A stretch of DNA of 64,000 nt from the NCBI RefSeq assembly GCF_026898115.1, contig NZ_CP114036.1, positions 2,480,001 through 2,544,000 of the forward strand, in the 5' to 3' direction. Below the pieces are notes generated by a model. The model ran no database searches. It was not told where the DNA came from and worked only from the letters and a program-made list of their open reading frames with translations. This document shows positions 18,075-27,237 of the stretch, piece after piece. Every line of letters starts with the position of its first letter. Position 1 is the stretch's first letter. This DNA comes from Streptomyces sp. S465 (GTDB taxonomy: Bacteria > Actinomycetota > Actinomycetes > Streptomycetales > Streptomycetaceae). The position numbers and the translations under genes are program-made.

Positions 18075-18536
18075 ATGCACTCCCCCGGCCGCACCCCCAC
18101 CCGATTACGCACCCTCCTCACCGCCTTCGCCGCCGGACTGATCGCCACCGGCGGGCTGATCGCGGCGGGCACCACCGCGCGGCAGGCCCCGGCCGCCACC
18201 GCCGCCCCGATCTCCGTCTTCGACACGGACGGGCTCAGGGAGGCCCTCGACGCGGCCCGGCCCGGCGATACGATCCGGCTCGCCGACGGCAGCTATCACG
18301 GCAGCTTCGAGATCACCGTCTCCGGCACCTCCGGCTCGCGGATCACCCTCACCGGCTCGCCGAAGGCGGTCCTCACCGCGCGCGACGGCTATGGGCTGCG
18401 CCTGAACGGCGCCTCGTACTGGACCGTCGAGGGGATCACGGTCCGCGGCGACCGGGAGGGCATCAGGATCGACGATGCCCGGAGCGTGACCGTGGACTCG
18501 GTTTCGGTCAGCGTGCGGCGCCCCGAGCACGCATAA
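18075..18536 (+). CDS. truncated secreted right-handed beta-helix (pectate-lyase-like) protein
   Basis: This predicted 153-residue protein has a Sec signal peptide of about 42 residues (RLRTLLTAFAAGLIATGGL then ATAAP). It then has the first coils of a right-handed parallel beta-helix: FDTDGLREALDAARPGDTIRLADGSY, GTSGSRITLTGSP, and WTVEGITVRGDREGIRI. Polysaccharide lyases and similar proteins of this type are normally two to three times longer. Here the frame stops after VRRPEHA, just before the rpsA terminator, so the gene is probably a 3'-truncated remnant. The ATG has AGGAAGG upstream. Confidence 0.7.
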   Translation: MHSPGRTPTRLRTLLTAFAAGLIATGGLIAAGTTARQAPAATAAPISVFDTDGLREALDAARPGDTIRLADGSYHGSFEITVSGTSGSRITLTGSPKAVLTARDGYGLRLNGASYWTVEGITVRGDREGIRIDDARSVTVDSVSVSVRRPEHA

Positions 18537-18601
18537 GGCCGCACCAGGCACCCCAAACCGCCCGCGCATAAGGCCCACTCCCCCGACCAGCCGAGCACGC
18601 G

Positions 18602-18633
18602 TAAGGCCCGCTCCCCAGGGGGAGCGGGCCTTA
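18602..18633 (-). terminator. strong hairpin terminator after rpsA
   Basis: TAAGGCCCGCTCCCC (18602-18616) is exactly complementary to 18619-18633, giving a 15-base-pair inverted repeat with almost no loop. It sits 33 bases past the rpsA stop and could also stop transcripts from the opposite strand. Confidence 0.85.
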
Positions 18634-18666
18634 CCGGCTCAGCTGGTGCCGACTAGCGGCCGCTGG

Positions 18667-20169
18667 TCAGCTCTGGCCGCCGGCCAGCTTCTCGCGGAGC
18701 GCGGCCAGCGCCTCGTCCGAAGCCAGGGCGCCGGAGTTGTCGGCCGACTCCGAGGAGTACGAACCGCCACCGGACGCCTGCCCGCCCTGCGACGGGGCGG
18801 CGCCGCCCGCCTCGGCAGCGGCCTGCTCGTCGGCCTCGCGGGACTTGATGACCTGCGCCTGGTGCTGCTCGAAGCGCTGCTGCGCCTCGGCGTACTGGCG
18901 CTCCCACTCCTCGCGCTGCTTCTCGTAGCCGGGCAGCCAGTCGTTGGCCTCCGGGTCGAAGCCCTCGGGGTAGATGTAGTTGCCCTGGTCGTCGTAGGAC
19001 GCGGCCATGCCGTACAGGGTCGGGTCGAACTCGACCGCGGACGGGTCGGCACCGAAGGACTCGTTGGCCTGCTTCAGCGAGAGGCTGATGCGGCGGCGCT
19101 CGAGGTCGATGTCGATGACCTTGACGAAGATCTCGTCGTTGACCTGGACGACCTGCTCCGGGATCTCCACGTGGCGCTCGGCCAGCTCGGAGATGTGGAC
19201 CAGACCCTCGATGCCCTCGTCCACGCGGACGAACGCACCGAACGGCACGAGCTTGGTGACCTTACCCGGGACGACCTGACCGATCTGGTGGGTCCGGGCG
19301 AACTGCTGCCACGGGTCTTCCTGGGTCGCCTTGAGCGACAGGGAGACGCGCTCGCGGTCCATGTCGACGTCCAGGACCTCGACCGTGACCTCCTGGCCGA
19401 CCTCGACAACCTCGGACGGGTGGTCGATGTGCTTCCAGGACAGCTCGGAGACGTGGACGAGACCGTCGACGCCGCCCAGGTCCACGAACGCACCGAAGTT
19501 GACGATGGAGGAGACGACGCCGGAGCGCACCTGGCCCTTCTGAAGGGTGGTGAGGAAGGTCTGGCGGACCTCGCTCTGGGTCTGCTCCAGCCAGGCGCGG
19601 CGGGACAGGACCACGTTGTTGCGGTTCTTGTCGAGCTCGATGATCTTCGCCTCGAGCTCCTTGCCCACGTAGGGCTGAAGGTCGCGGACGCGGCGCATCT
19701 CCACCAGGGAGGCGGGGAGGAAGCCACGGAGGCCGATGTCGAGGATGAGACCACCCTTGACGACCTCGATGACGGTACCGGTGACGATCCCGTCCTCTTC
19801 CTTGATCTTCTCGATGGTCCCCCAGGCGCGCTCGTACTGGGCGCGCTTCTTGGAGAGGATCAGCCGGCCTTCCTTGTCCTCCTTCTGGAGAACGAGGGCC
19901 TCGATCTCGTCGCCGACGGCCACGACCTCGTTGGGGTCGACGTCGTGCTTGATCGACAGTTCGCGGGAGGGGATGACGCCTTCGGTCTTGTAACCAATGT
20001 CGAGCAGGACCTCGTCCCGGTCGACCTTCACGATGACGCCGTCGACGATGTCGCCGTCGTTGAAGTACTTGATCGTCTCGTCGATCGCGGCGAGGAAGGC
20101 TTCCTCGGAACCGATGTCGTTTACCGCCACCTGCGGGGTGGTGCGGGTTGCCTCGGTGCTGCTCGTCAT
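18667..20169 (-). CDS. rpsA: 30S ribosomal protein S1
   Basis: This 500-residue S1 protein has four S1 (OB-fold) domains, the actinobacterial length rather than the six of E. coli. They start at about residues 40 (GDIVDGVIVKVD), 125 (DGIVTGTVIEVVKGGLILDIG), 210 (GQVRSGVVSSIVNFGAFVDLG) and 295 (GQVVPGKVTKLVPFGAFVRVD). The C-terminal 100 residues are Gln/Glu/Ala-rich and disordered. S1 binds mRNA on the ribosome. The ATG at 20169 is the conserved start (MTSSTEATRTTPQVAVNDIG). Confidence 0.98.
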   Translation of the reverse strand: MTSSTEATRTTPQVAVNDIGSEEAFLAAIDETIKYFNDGDIVDGVIVKVDRDEVLLDIGYKTEGVIPSRELSIKHDVDPNEVVAVGDEIEALVLQKEDKEGRLILSKKRAQYERAWGTIEKIKEEDGIVTGTVIEVVKGGLILDIGLRGFLPASLVEMRRVRDLQPYVGKELEAKIIELDKNRNNVVLSRRAWLEQTQSEVRQTFLTTLQKGQVRSGVVSSIVNFGAFVDLGGVDGLVHVSELSWKHIDHPSEVVEVGQEVTVEVLDVDMDRERVSLSLKATQEDPWQQFARTHQIGQVVPGKVTKLVPFGAFVRVDEGIEGLVHISELAERHVEIPEQVVQVNDEIFVKVIDIDLERRRISLSLKQANESFGADPSAVEFDPTLYGMAASYDDQGNYIYPEGFDPEANDWLPGYEKQREEWERQYAEAQQRFEQHQAQVIKSREADEQAAAEAGGAAPSQGGQASGGGSYSSESADNSGALASDEALAALREKLAGGQS

Positions 20170-20539
20170 GTGGAAAAGGGCTCCGGTACGGACATGAAGT
20201 CGTAGGTACTGCTACGCCAAGGACCCTTATCGCACCGCCGAAGCCGGACAGCCTTGGAGGCGTTCCACTCTTTCCGATTTGCGAGTGATCGAAAAGTGTA
20301 AGCGCCTCGACAACCGAGGGGACATACAACAGATGCGAGTGCGGCCTGCTCCGTCCGAGGCGCACAGGCCCGCAGCGCAACTTGTAGCATACGGGGGCAG
20401 CCGGGCATGGTCAATGCACGAAGAGCGCACGCGGGGACCAACGCCCCGAACCCGGCAAATTGCACGGTCCGCGCGGCGACGCGGTCCTCGCCGCGTCCCG
20501 CACCCGCAGGTCGAGACAGAGAGTACGACGACACCCGAG
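20170..20539. other. divergent intergenic region between rpsA and a methyltransferase gene
   Basis: This stretch of about 370 bases should hold the promoters of rpsA (leftward) and the methyltransferase (rightward), and is locally less GC-rich around 20260-20350. I find no RNA gene or good hairpin. A TAGCAT hexamer near 20387 could be a rightward -10 element, but I see no convincing -35. Confidence 0.5.
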
Positions 20540-21403
20540 ATGGTCCAAGAACACGAGCCCAGCACCGCTGGGGAGGCCGCCGAGCCGACGGCCACCCGCC
20601 GGATCGCCGACGAGGCGGAGAGCAGCCGGGCCAGCCGGGGATGGTGGGACCGCAACGCGGACGAGTATCAGGAGGAGCACGGCGCCTTCCTGGGCGACGA
20701 CCGGTTCGTCTGGGGCCCGGAGGGACTGGACGAGGCGGAGGCCGGGCTGCTGGGTCCGGTGGAGGCGCTCAAGGGGCGCGACGTGCTGGAGGTGGGCGCG
20801 GGCGCCGCGCAGTGCGCCCGCTGGCTGGCGGCCCAGGGGGCGCGGCCGGTGGCGCTGGACCTCTCCCACCGGCAGCTGCGGCACGCACGGCGGATCGACG
20901 CGGAGGCCGCCGCCTCCGGGGCCCCTGAGGGGTCCGGGGTGGCGCTGGTACAGGCCGACGCCACGGCCCTGCCCTTCCGGGACGGCTCCTTCGACCTGGC
21001 GTGCTCCGCGTACGGGGCGGTGCCGTTCGTGGCCGAGCCGGTGCGGGTGATGCGCGAGGTGCGCCGGGTGCTGCGGCCGGGCGGCCGGTGGGTCTTCGCG
21101 GTGACGCATCCGATCCGCTGGGCGTTCCCCGACGAACCGGGGCCCGAGGGGCTGTCCGTCGCCGCCTCCTACTTCGACCGCACGCCCTACGTGGAGCAGG
21201 ACGAATCGGGCCGGGCCGTCTATGTGGAACACCACCGGACGCTGGGCGACCGGGTACGGGACGTGGTGGCCGGGGGCTTCCGGCTGGTCGACCTGGTCGA
21301 ACCGGAATGGCCCGAGTGGAACCACCAGGAGTGGGGCGGCTGGTCCCCCCTGCGGGGGAACCTGATCCCCGGCACGGCGATCTTCGTATGCGAGCGGGAC
21401 TGA
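20540..21403 (+). CDS. class I SAM-dependent methyltransferase
   Basis: This 287-residue protein has the methyltransferase motif I VLEVGAGAAQCARWLAAQG near residue 80, the acidic ribose-binding residue in PVALDLSHRQL, motif II VQADATALPFRDGSFDLACSAYG near 140, and motif III VLRPGGRWVFAVTHP near 180. The N terminus has WWDRNADEYQEEHGAFLG, seen in actinobacterial members. The methyl acceptor is unknown. The start is probably the ATG at 20540; alternatives exist slightly upstream. The next gene begins 10 bases after the stop. Confidence 0.9.
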   Translation: MVQEHEPSTAGEAAEPTATRRIADEAESSRASRGWWDRNADEYQEEHGAFLGDDRFVWGPEGLDEAEAGLLGPVEALKGRDVLEVGAGAAQCARWLAAQGARPVALDLSHRQLRHARRIDAEAAASGAPEGSGVALVQADATALPFRDGSFDLACSAYGAVPFVAEPVRVMREVRRVLRPGGRWVFAVTHPIRWAFPDEPGPEGLSVAASYFDRTPYVEQDESGRAVYVEHHRTLGDRVRDVVAGGFRLVDLVEPEWPEWNHQEWGGWSPLRGNLIPGTAIFVCERD

Positions 21404-21413
21404 GGCGGAAGCG

Positions 21414-24008
21414 TTGACGGCGTCGAACGTCCCCGCGGGCCCGCGCACCGAGGCCCTCGACCGCCTGCCCGTCAAGGACGCCGTGCCCGAGCTGCTGCGC
21501 GCGCTCGACGAGCGCGGCGTCGCGGTGCTGTGCGCGCCGCCGGGCACCGGTAAGACGACGCTGGTGCCGCTGGTGCTCGCCGGGCTGGTGGGCGGTGGAC
21601 CGGTGCGGCGGGTGCTGGTCGCCGAGCCGCGGCGGATCGCGGCACGGGCCGCCGCGCGGCGGATGGCGTGGCTGCTGGGCGAGCGGACGGGCGGGAAGGT
21701 CGGCTTCACCGTGCGCGGCGAGCGGCAGGCCGGGCGCGGCACCGTGGTCGAGGTGGTCACGACCGGTGTGCTGGTGCAGCGGCTGCACCGCGACCAGGAG
21801 CTGACCGGCGTCGATGTGGTCGTGCTCGACGAATGCCACGAGCGCCACCTGGACGCCGACACGGCCGCCGCCTTCCTGCTGGACGTCCGGGCCGCGCTGC
21901 GCCCCGACCTCCGGCTGATCGCCGCCTCGGCGACGACGGACGCGGAGGGCTGGGCGCGGCTGCTCGGCGAGGGCGGGCCGGACGGCGGGGACGGCCCTGG
22001 GGAGCCCGCGCCGGTCGTCTCGGCGCCGGGCGTGTCCCATCCGGTGGAGGTGGTGTGGGCGCCGCCCGAGCGTCCGGTGAGGCCGCCGCACGGGATGCGG
22101 GTGGACCCCGCCCTGCTGGACCATGTCGCGGCCGTGGTGCGGCGGGCGCTGCGCGAGCGGGAGGGCGATGTGCTGTGCTTCCTGCCGGGCGTCGGGGAGA
22201 TCGCCCGGGTGGCCGGGAAGCTGGGCGGGCTCGCCGGGGCGGAGGTCCTCCAGGTGCACGGGCGGGCGCCCGCCGCCGTCCAGGAGGCGGTGCTCGCGGG
22301 CGCGGACGGCGGACGGCGGCGGGTGGTGCTGGCCACCTCGGTCGCCGAGTCGAGCCTGACCGTGCCGGGCGTGCGGATCGTCGTGGACTGCGGGCTGGCG
22401 CGGGAGCCCCGGATGGACCACGCACGCGGACTGAGCGCGCTGACGACCGTAAGGGCGTCACGGGCCGCCGCACGGCAGCGCGCGGGCCGTGCCGGGCGTG
22501 AGGCGCCCGGGGTGGTCTACCGCTGCTGGCCGGAGGCGGAGGACGCCCGGCTGCCGCGTTTCCCGTCCCCGGAGATCGCCGGCGCGGACCTTACGGCGTT
22601 CGCGCTACAGACGGCGTGCTGGGGCGATCCGGACGCCTCGGGTCTGGCGCTGCTCGATCCGCCGCCCGCCGGGGCGATGACGGCCGCACGCGGGACGCTG
22701 GCCGCGATCGGCGCCGTGGACACCGCGGGACGGGCCACCGAACGCGGCACCCGGATGGCCCGCCTCGGCCTGCACCCGCGCCTGGCGCGGGCCCTCATCG
22801 ACGGCGCGGAGGAGGTCGGCGCACGGCGGGCGGCCGAGGTGGTGGCCCTGCTGAGCGAGGAACCCCCGCGGGAGTACGGCGACGACCTGGCCGCCGCCTG
22901 GCGCACCGCCCGCCACGGTGGCGACCCCTACGCCGCCCGCTGGCGCCAGGAGGCCCGGCGGCTCGAACACGCCCTGGCCGCCGAGGGGCTCGCGGGTGCG
23001 GACGGCGCACGCGGCGGTGACGGCCTGGCGCGCGGCGAGGACGCGGTGGCGGGGCTGATGGCCGCGCTGGCGTTCCCGGAGCGGGTGGCCCGGCGGCGGG
23101 GCGAGCGGGCGTATCTCATGGCCGCCGGGACGGGCGCGGAGCTGGGCGACGGCTCACGGCTGGGCGCGGCCCCATGGCTCGCGGTGGCCGTCGCGGACCG
23201 GCCGGTGGCCGCCGCGTCGGCGCGGGTGCGGCTCGCGGCCGTGACCGACGAGGACACCGCCCGGACCGCGGCCGCGGCGCTGGCCTCGGACGGTGCGGAG
23301 GTCCGCTGGGCGGACGGGGACGTGCTGGCGCGCCGGGTGAGCCGGCTCGGCGCGATCGAGCTGGTGTCCCGGCCGCTGGCCGACCCCGGTCAGCACGCGG
23401 TGCGGCGGGCGCTGCTGGAGGGGCTGCGCCGCGAGGGGACGGGGCTGCTGCGCTGGTCGGCACAGGCCACGGCGGTACGGCAGCGGATGGCGTTTCTCCA
23501 CCGGGAGCTGGGCGGGGCCTGGCCGGATGTCTCCGACGCGGCGCTGCTGGACCGCGTGGACGACTGGCTCGGGGTGGAGCTGGCGCGCGCCCGCAGACGT
23601 GCCGACCTGGAGCGGGTGGACGCCGGGGTGGCGCTGGCCCGGCTGCTGCCGTGGGCCACCGGCGAGGCCGCGCGGTTCGAGGAGCTGGCGCCGGAGCGGA
23701 TCGAGGTGCCGAGCGGTTCGCGGGTGCGGGTGGACTACGGCGGGGACCGGCCCGTGCTGGCGGTCAAGCTCCAGGAGCTGTTCGGCTGGCAGGAGGCGCC
23801 CCGGATCGCGGGCGGCCGGGTGCCGCTGCTGGTGCACCTGCTGTCCCCGGCGGGGCGTCCGGCCGCGGTCACCGCCGATCTGGCGTCGTTCTGGAAGGAC
23901 GGCTACCGCTCGGTGCGGGCCGAGTTGCGCGGCCGGTATCCCAAGCATCCCTGGCCGGAGGACCCGACGACGGCCGAGCCGACCCGGCGGACCAACGCCC
24001 GCCGCTGA
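21414..24008 (+). CDS. hrpB: ATP-dependent helicase HrpB
   Basis: HrpB (864 residues) is a DEAH-box superfamily 2 helicase. Motif I is APPGTGKTTLVPL near residue 40 and motif II is VVLDECHERHLD near 136, with the S-A-T motif III as AASATTD near 165. Motif VI reads ARQRAGRAGR near 355. The ATPase core is followed by helicase-associated domains and the C-terminal HrpB domain, with YGGDRPVLAVKLQELFGW near 770 and FWKDGYRSVRAELRGRYPKHPWPEDP at the end. RNA-related activity is assumed from the family. The TTG start at 21414 is weakly supported. Confidence 0.96.
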   Translation: MTASNVPAGPRTEALDRLPVKDAVPELLRALDERGVAVLCAPPGTGKTTLVPLVLAGLVGGGPVRRVLVAEPRRIAARAAARRMAWLLGERTGGKVGFTVRGERQAGRGTVVEVVTTGVLVQRLHRDQELTGVDVVVLDECHERHLDADTAAAFLLDVRAALRPDLRLIAASATTDAEGWARLLGEGGPDGGDGPGEPAPVVSAPGVSHPVEVVWAPPERPVRPPHGMRVDPALLDHVAAVVRRALREREGDVLCFLPGVGEIARVAGKLGGLAGAEVLQVHGRAPAAVQEAVLAGADGGRRRVVLATSVAESSLTVPGVRIVVDCGLAREPRMDHARGLSALTTVRASRAAARQRAGRAGREAPGVVYRCWPEAEDARLPRFPSPEIAGADLTAFALQTACWGDPDASGLALLDPPPAGAMTAARGTLAAIGAVDTAGRATERGTRMARLGLHPRLARALIDGAEEVGARRAAEVVALLSEEPPREYGDDLAAAWRTARHGGDPYAARWRQEARRLEHALAAEGLAGADGARGGDGLARGEDAVAGLMAALAFPERVARRRGERAYLMAAGTGAELGDGSRLGAAPWLAVAVADRPVAAASARVRLAAVTDEDTARTAAAALASDGAEVRWADGDVLARRVSRLGAIELVSRPLADPGQHAVRRALLEGLRREGTGLLRWSAQATAVRQRMAFLHRELGGAWPDVSDAALLDRVDDWLGVELARARRRADLERVDAGVALARLLPWATGEAARFEELAPERIEVPSGSRVRVDYGGDRPVLAVKLQELFGWQEAPRIAGGRVPLLVHLLSPAGRPAAVTADLASFWKDGYRSVRAELRGRYPKHPWPEDPTTAEPTRRTNARR

Positions 24009-24022
24009 GCCCGCGCCGGCCC

Positions 24023-25039
24023 CTACCGGCTTCGCCGCCACGAGCGAATCCCGGGGACGGATGGTGACGCGGGGGCCGGTACGGGCCGTGGCCGGTGCGC
24101 GGTGCGGCCGCGGGCCTCCAGCAGCAGGGCGAGCGCGAGCAGGGCCGTCCCGAGGATCAGGAAGCCCCACGGCAGGTAGGTCGTGAGCGCGAGGACCAGC
24201 TGGCGCTGGGACGTGACCAGGTCCACGGTGTGCCGGACGTAGTCCTCGCGCATCTTCACATGGCCGGAGAAGACGGTCACCCGGTCGCGGTCGCCCAGCA
24301 GCGTGCCGCCGCGCAGCTCCTCCTTGTGGATCTCCTCTCCGTTGACCGGGGCGCCCGTGGTGGGCTCGACCCAGAACATCCGCTTGGTGCTGTACCAGCG
24401 GGAGGTGCCGGCCTTGGCGACGGTCTCGGGGGTGACGCCGTCGACCGGCATGGTCTTGGGCAGCGCCACCTTGGTCCAGGGGATGGTCTGTTCGAAGTAG
24501 TAGACCTTCAGGCCGCGGAAGGTCCGGGTGCCCTTGTAGTGGATCGGGGCGGAGGTGCGGGTCTGGGCGTCGAAGTAGCGGTAGTCGCGCTTTTCGGTGA
24601 GGAACGGCCATTTGTACTCGATGCCGTCGCGGCGCACCGAGTCCCCGTCGACGTGCTCGCCGCCGGCGTGCACCGGGTCCTGGGAGTGGGCGTCGAAGAC
24701 ATAGCGCTCGGGGATCTTGGAGACCATCTTGCCGTCGGGCCCGGCGACGTACGACAGGGCGTCCCAGACGACGACATCGCGCCCGGTCTCCTTCCCTACC
24801 TTCCCGGCGGCCGCCACATTGCCGCGCAGGGTCTGCACGATGCTGACCTTGGAGACGGTGTGGGGCTTCATGGTGCCGTAGTCGAGCAGGGTGGCCGGAC
24901 TCGCCTCCAGGACCGCCGTCTGGTACTCGCTGGGCGGGATCTTGGCCAGCCGGGGATAGGCGTACCAGCGCAGCAGCGGCGCGAGGGCGGCGAAGAAGAC
25001 GGCGAAGGCCAGCAGCACCAGGCTTGCTCTGCGGCGCAT
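24023..25039 (-). CDS. DUF3068 domain-containing membrane protein
   Basis: This 338-residue protein has an N-terminal membrane anchor (LVLLAFAVFFAALAPLLRW), a large extracytoplasmic beta-rich domain of about 250 residues, and a C-terminal transmembrane helix (LPWGFLILGTALLALALLL) with a basic tail. The pattern, including YWYST-like RWYSTKRMFWVEPTTG near residue 218, fits the DUF3068 family. Function is not known. It is followed upstream by a tiny secreted or anchored protein gene on the same strand, probably one transcript. Confidence 0.9.
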   Translation of the reverse strand: MRRRASLVLLAFAVFFAALAPLLRWYAYPRLAKIPPSEYQTAVLEASPATLLDYGTMKPHTVSKVSIVQTLRGNVAAAGKVGKETGRDVVVWDALSYVAGPDGKMVSKIPERYVFDAHSQDPVHAGGEHVDGDSVRRDGIEYKWPFLTEKRDYRYFDAQTRTSAPIHYKGTRTFRGLKVYYFEQTIPWTKVALPKTMPVDGVTPETVAKAGTSRWYSTKRMFWVEPTTGAPVNGEEIHKEELRGGTLLGDRDRVTVFSGHVKMREDYVRHTVDLVTSQRQLVLALTTYLPWGFLILGTALLALALLLEARGRTAHRPRPVPAPASPSVPGIRSWRRSR

Positions 25040-25055
25040 GGCGGATGTCCCTCCC

Positions 25056-25190
25056 TCAGGGGTGCTCGGGGACCGTGGTGAGCAGGGGGTCCGGGGAGGT
25101 CTCCCCGCTGGGCACGCCGATGGCCGTCACCGTCAGGACGATGGCGAGGGCGGCGGCGAGTCCGATCGCGGCGGCGACGAGGGCACGCAT
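25056..25190 (-). CDS. SPW_0924-like small membrane peptide
   Basis: This predicted 44-residue peptide is mostly one hydrophobic helix (VAAAIGLAAALAIVLTVTAIG) with a short outside tail, SGETSPDPLLTTVPEHP. It matches my memory of the small conserved Streptomyces family SPW_0924, found beside DUF3068 genes. The ATG at 25190 has a perfect GAGGAGG six bases upstream, which rules out the longer frame. It ends 16 bases before the DUF3068 start, so the two are likely co-transcribed. Function is unknown. Confidence 0.75.
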   Translation of the reverse strand: MRALVAAAIGLAAALAIVLTVTAIGVPSGETSPDPLLTTVPEHP

Positions 25191-25296
25191 ACGGGCCTCC
25201 TCGTGGGTCCGGTACGAGGCGCTGCCTGACGCTTCGTCAGGGATGGGGCACCGTAGCAACGGGGGCCGCAGATGAGAACACGAAGGCGGGAAAGCG

Positions 25297-25338
25297 TCGC
25301 ACCGCCCCTGGACCCGGCGGGGCCCAGGGGCGGTGCGA
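25297..25338 (-). terminator. hairpin terminator after the lytic transglycosylase gene
   Basis: Perfect 15-base arms TCGCACCGCCCCTGG (25297-25311) and 25324-25338 lie about 28 bases beyond the stop codon. Confidence 0.8.
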
Positions 25339-25366
25339 GGAAACTGCCCGGTGCGCGGAGCGGCGC

Positions 25367-27124
25367 TTACGAGGCGGGGGCCTGGGTGACCGTCAGCTCG
25401 ACGTCCAGCACCGCGCCGCCCTCCGTGGTGAGCCGGAGCAGGAAGGTGCCCGCCTGGTCATCGGTGAGGATCTTCGGCAGCGTGAGCTGCCCGGAGGCGT
25501 TGGTCTTCAGGCCGGTCAGGGTGCGGACCGGCTTGCCCGCGGCGTCCAGGAAGTAGGGGCCCTTGTCGTTCGCCTCGGGCTGTTCGGCCGAGGTGATCAT
25601 GGTGGCGGTCACCGGCACATCCGCCGTGGCCTTGCCCTTGTTGGTGGCCGTGACGGTGAGCGCGTCGGCGAAGGAGCCGCCGGTCTGGGCCGTGAGCTTC
25701 TTGTCGCCGATCCGGGCCAGCGCATCGGCCTGCGGTACCGGACGGGCCGTGACGGTCGCGGCGAATTCGACCGGGGCGGCCTCCCGTCCCACGGCGGTGG
25801 CGCGCACGGTGAAGGCGCCGGCCTTCTCGCCCGCGAGCAGCTTCGGCGCGGTGGCGGTGCCATCGGAGCCGGTCAGCACGGTGGCGGAGGTGACGAGGCC
25901 GAGGAAGCGGGCGTCGGTCTCGCCCAGGATCTCGTACCGAACCTTCGCACCGGCCACCGGCTTGCCCGCCGCGTCCACGGCCTTGACCTGCGGCGACTGG
26001 GCGAAATTGGTGCCCGCGACGGCGGACAGCCGCTGCGCGCCGACGGTGGTGAGCTTGCTGGTGCCGCTCGGGGTGGTGGGCGGAGTGGTGGTGGGCGGCT
26101 TGGGGGCCGGGGTCTGGGAGCCGGGGGTCCCGTCGTCGCCATCGGCCGGAGGGGTCGGGGTGGAGCTTTCGGAGTCCCCGTCGGGCTTGGGCAGGGTGTG
26201 GGCGTCGTGCTCCCCGCCGTTGCCGGTGTCCTTGCCCGCTCCGCTGCCCTTCCCCGTGTCCTTGTCCTTGTCGCCCGAGCCGCCACTGGACTTGTCGCCC
26301 GAGGGCAGCACACCGGTGCCGTCGGGGACCTCATGGGTGCCGCGCTTGTAGTACTCGAACCACGACAGGACGGTGTTCAGATACTCCTGCGAGTGGTTGT
26401 AGCCGAGGATCGCGCTGTCCAGATCGGCCTTGACGGACAGGTCGCGGCCGCCGGCGCAGAGGTAGCTGCCCGCGGCGAGGGCCGCGTCATAGATGTTGTT
26501 GGGATCCTTCTCACCGTCACCGTTGCCGTCCCGGCCCCAGCTGGCCCAGGTGGACGGGATGAACTGCATGGGGCCCACGGCCCGGTCATGCGTGCTGTCG
26601 CCGTCGTAGGCGCCGCCGTCGGTGTCCTTGATCAGTGCGAAGCCGTCGCCGTTGAGCACCGGGCCGAGGATGGGCGAGACGGTGGTGCCGTTCGCGTCCA
26701 CATTGCCGCCGCGAGCCTGGCCGGACTCGACCTTGCCGATCGCGGCGAGCAGCTGCCAGGGCAGATTGCAGCCGGGGTTGGACTCCCTCAGGGCCGCTTC
26801 GGCCTTCTTGTAAGCGGCGAGGACGCTCGCGGGTATGCCCGCCTCGGGCTTGGTGCTGTTCCCGAGCCCCGGCAGGTCGACCGAGGAGCCCGGCTTGTCG
26901 GGGGTGACCAACGGCGGCAGATCGGTGTGGTACGACGAACCACCGTCAATGGGGGTGTCGTCGGGCGCCGGTGCCTCCCCGGCCCGCTGCTCCCGGTTCC
27001 GGTCACCATGGTCCGAATTGGCGAACCCGGGCGCCTGAGAGGCGGTGAGGGCGGCCATCGCGGCCGCCGCCACCGCTGTCGTGGCCGCCCCCTTACGCAG
27101 TCGTCGGCCGATAAGCGGTGCCAT
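25367..27124 (-). CDS. secreted lytic transglycosylase with C-terminal Ig-like domains
   Basis: This 585-residue exported protein has a signal sequence (AATTAVAAAAMAALTASQAPGFA) and then a lytic murein transglycosylase domain at about residues 95-250. The catalytic glutamate region is LLAAIGKVESGQARGG, followed by DRAVGPMQFIPSTWASWGRDGNGDG and IYDAALAAGSYLCAGGRDL. A Thr/Pro/Gly/Asp-rich linker (about 265-350) joins two to three Ig-like beta domains in the last 220 residues. It should cleave peptidoglycan glycan strands outside the cell. No c-di-AMP riboswitch could be confirmed in the 110-base leader. Confidence 0.92.
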   Translation of the reverse strand: MAPLIGRRLRKGAATTAVAAAAMAALTASQAPGFANSDHGDRNREQRAGEAPAPDDTPIDGGSSYHTDLPPLVTPDKPGSSVDLPGLGNSTKPEAGIPASVLAAYKKAEAALRESNPGCNLPWQLLAAIGKVESGQARGGNVDANGTTVSPILGPVLNGDGFALIKDTDGGAYDGDSTHDRAVGPMQFIPSTWASWGRDGNGDGEKDPNNIYDAALAAGSYLCAGGRDLSVKADLDSAILGYNHSQEYLNTVLSWFEYYKRGTHEVPDGTGVLPSGDKSSGGSGDKDKDTGKGSGAGKDTGNGGEHDAHTLPKPDGDSESSTPTPPADGDDGTPGSQTPAPKPPTTTPPTTPSGTSKLTTVGAQRLSAVAGTNFAQSPQVKAVDAAGKPVAGAKVRYEILGETDARFLGLVTSATVLTGSDGTATAPKLLAGEKAGAFTVRATAVGREAAPVEFAATVTARPVPQADALARIGDKKLTAQTGGSFADALTVTATNKGKATADVPVTATMITSAEQPEANDKGPYFLDAAGKPVRTLTGLKTNASGQLTLPKILTDDQAGTFLLRLTTEGGAVLDVELTVTQAPAS

Positions 27125-27237
27125 CCGAGTGTCCCTCCCGTGTGAACACAGTGCGCTCCCCCGCGCGTCAACCCTGGTGACACTACGACAACTTATGGCC
27201 CGGAGCTACCGGTGCAAACACCGCGTCCGCGGATCCC

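Noticed and set aside
27125..27237. c-di-AMP (ydaO/yuaA) riboswitch before the lytic transglycosylase gene
   Set aside because: Cell-wall hydrolase genes in Streptomyces often have one, and a GGGUUGAC piece is present. The leader is only about 110 bases and the other conserved elements are missing.
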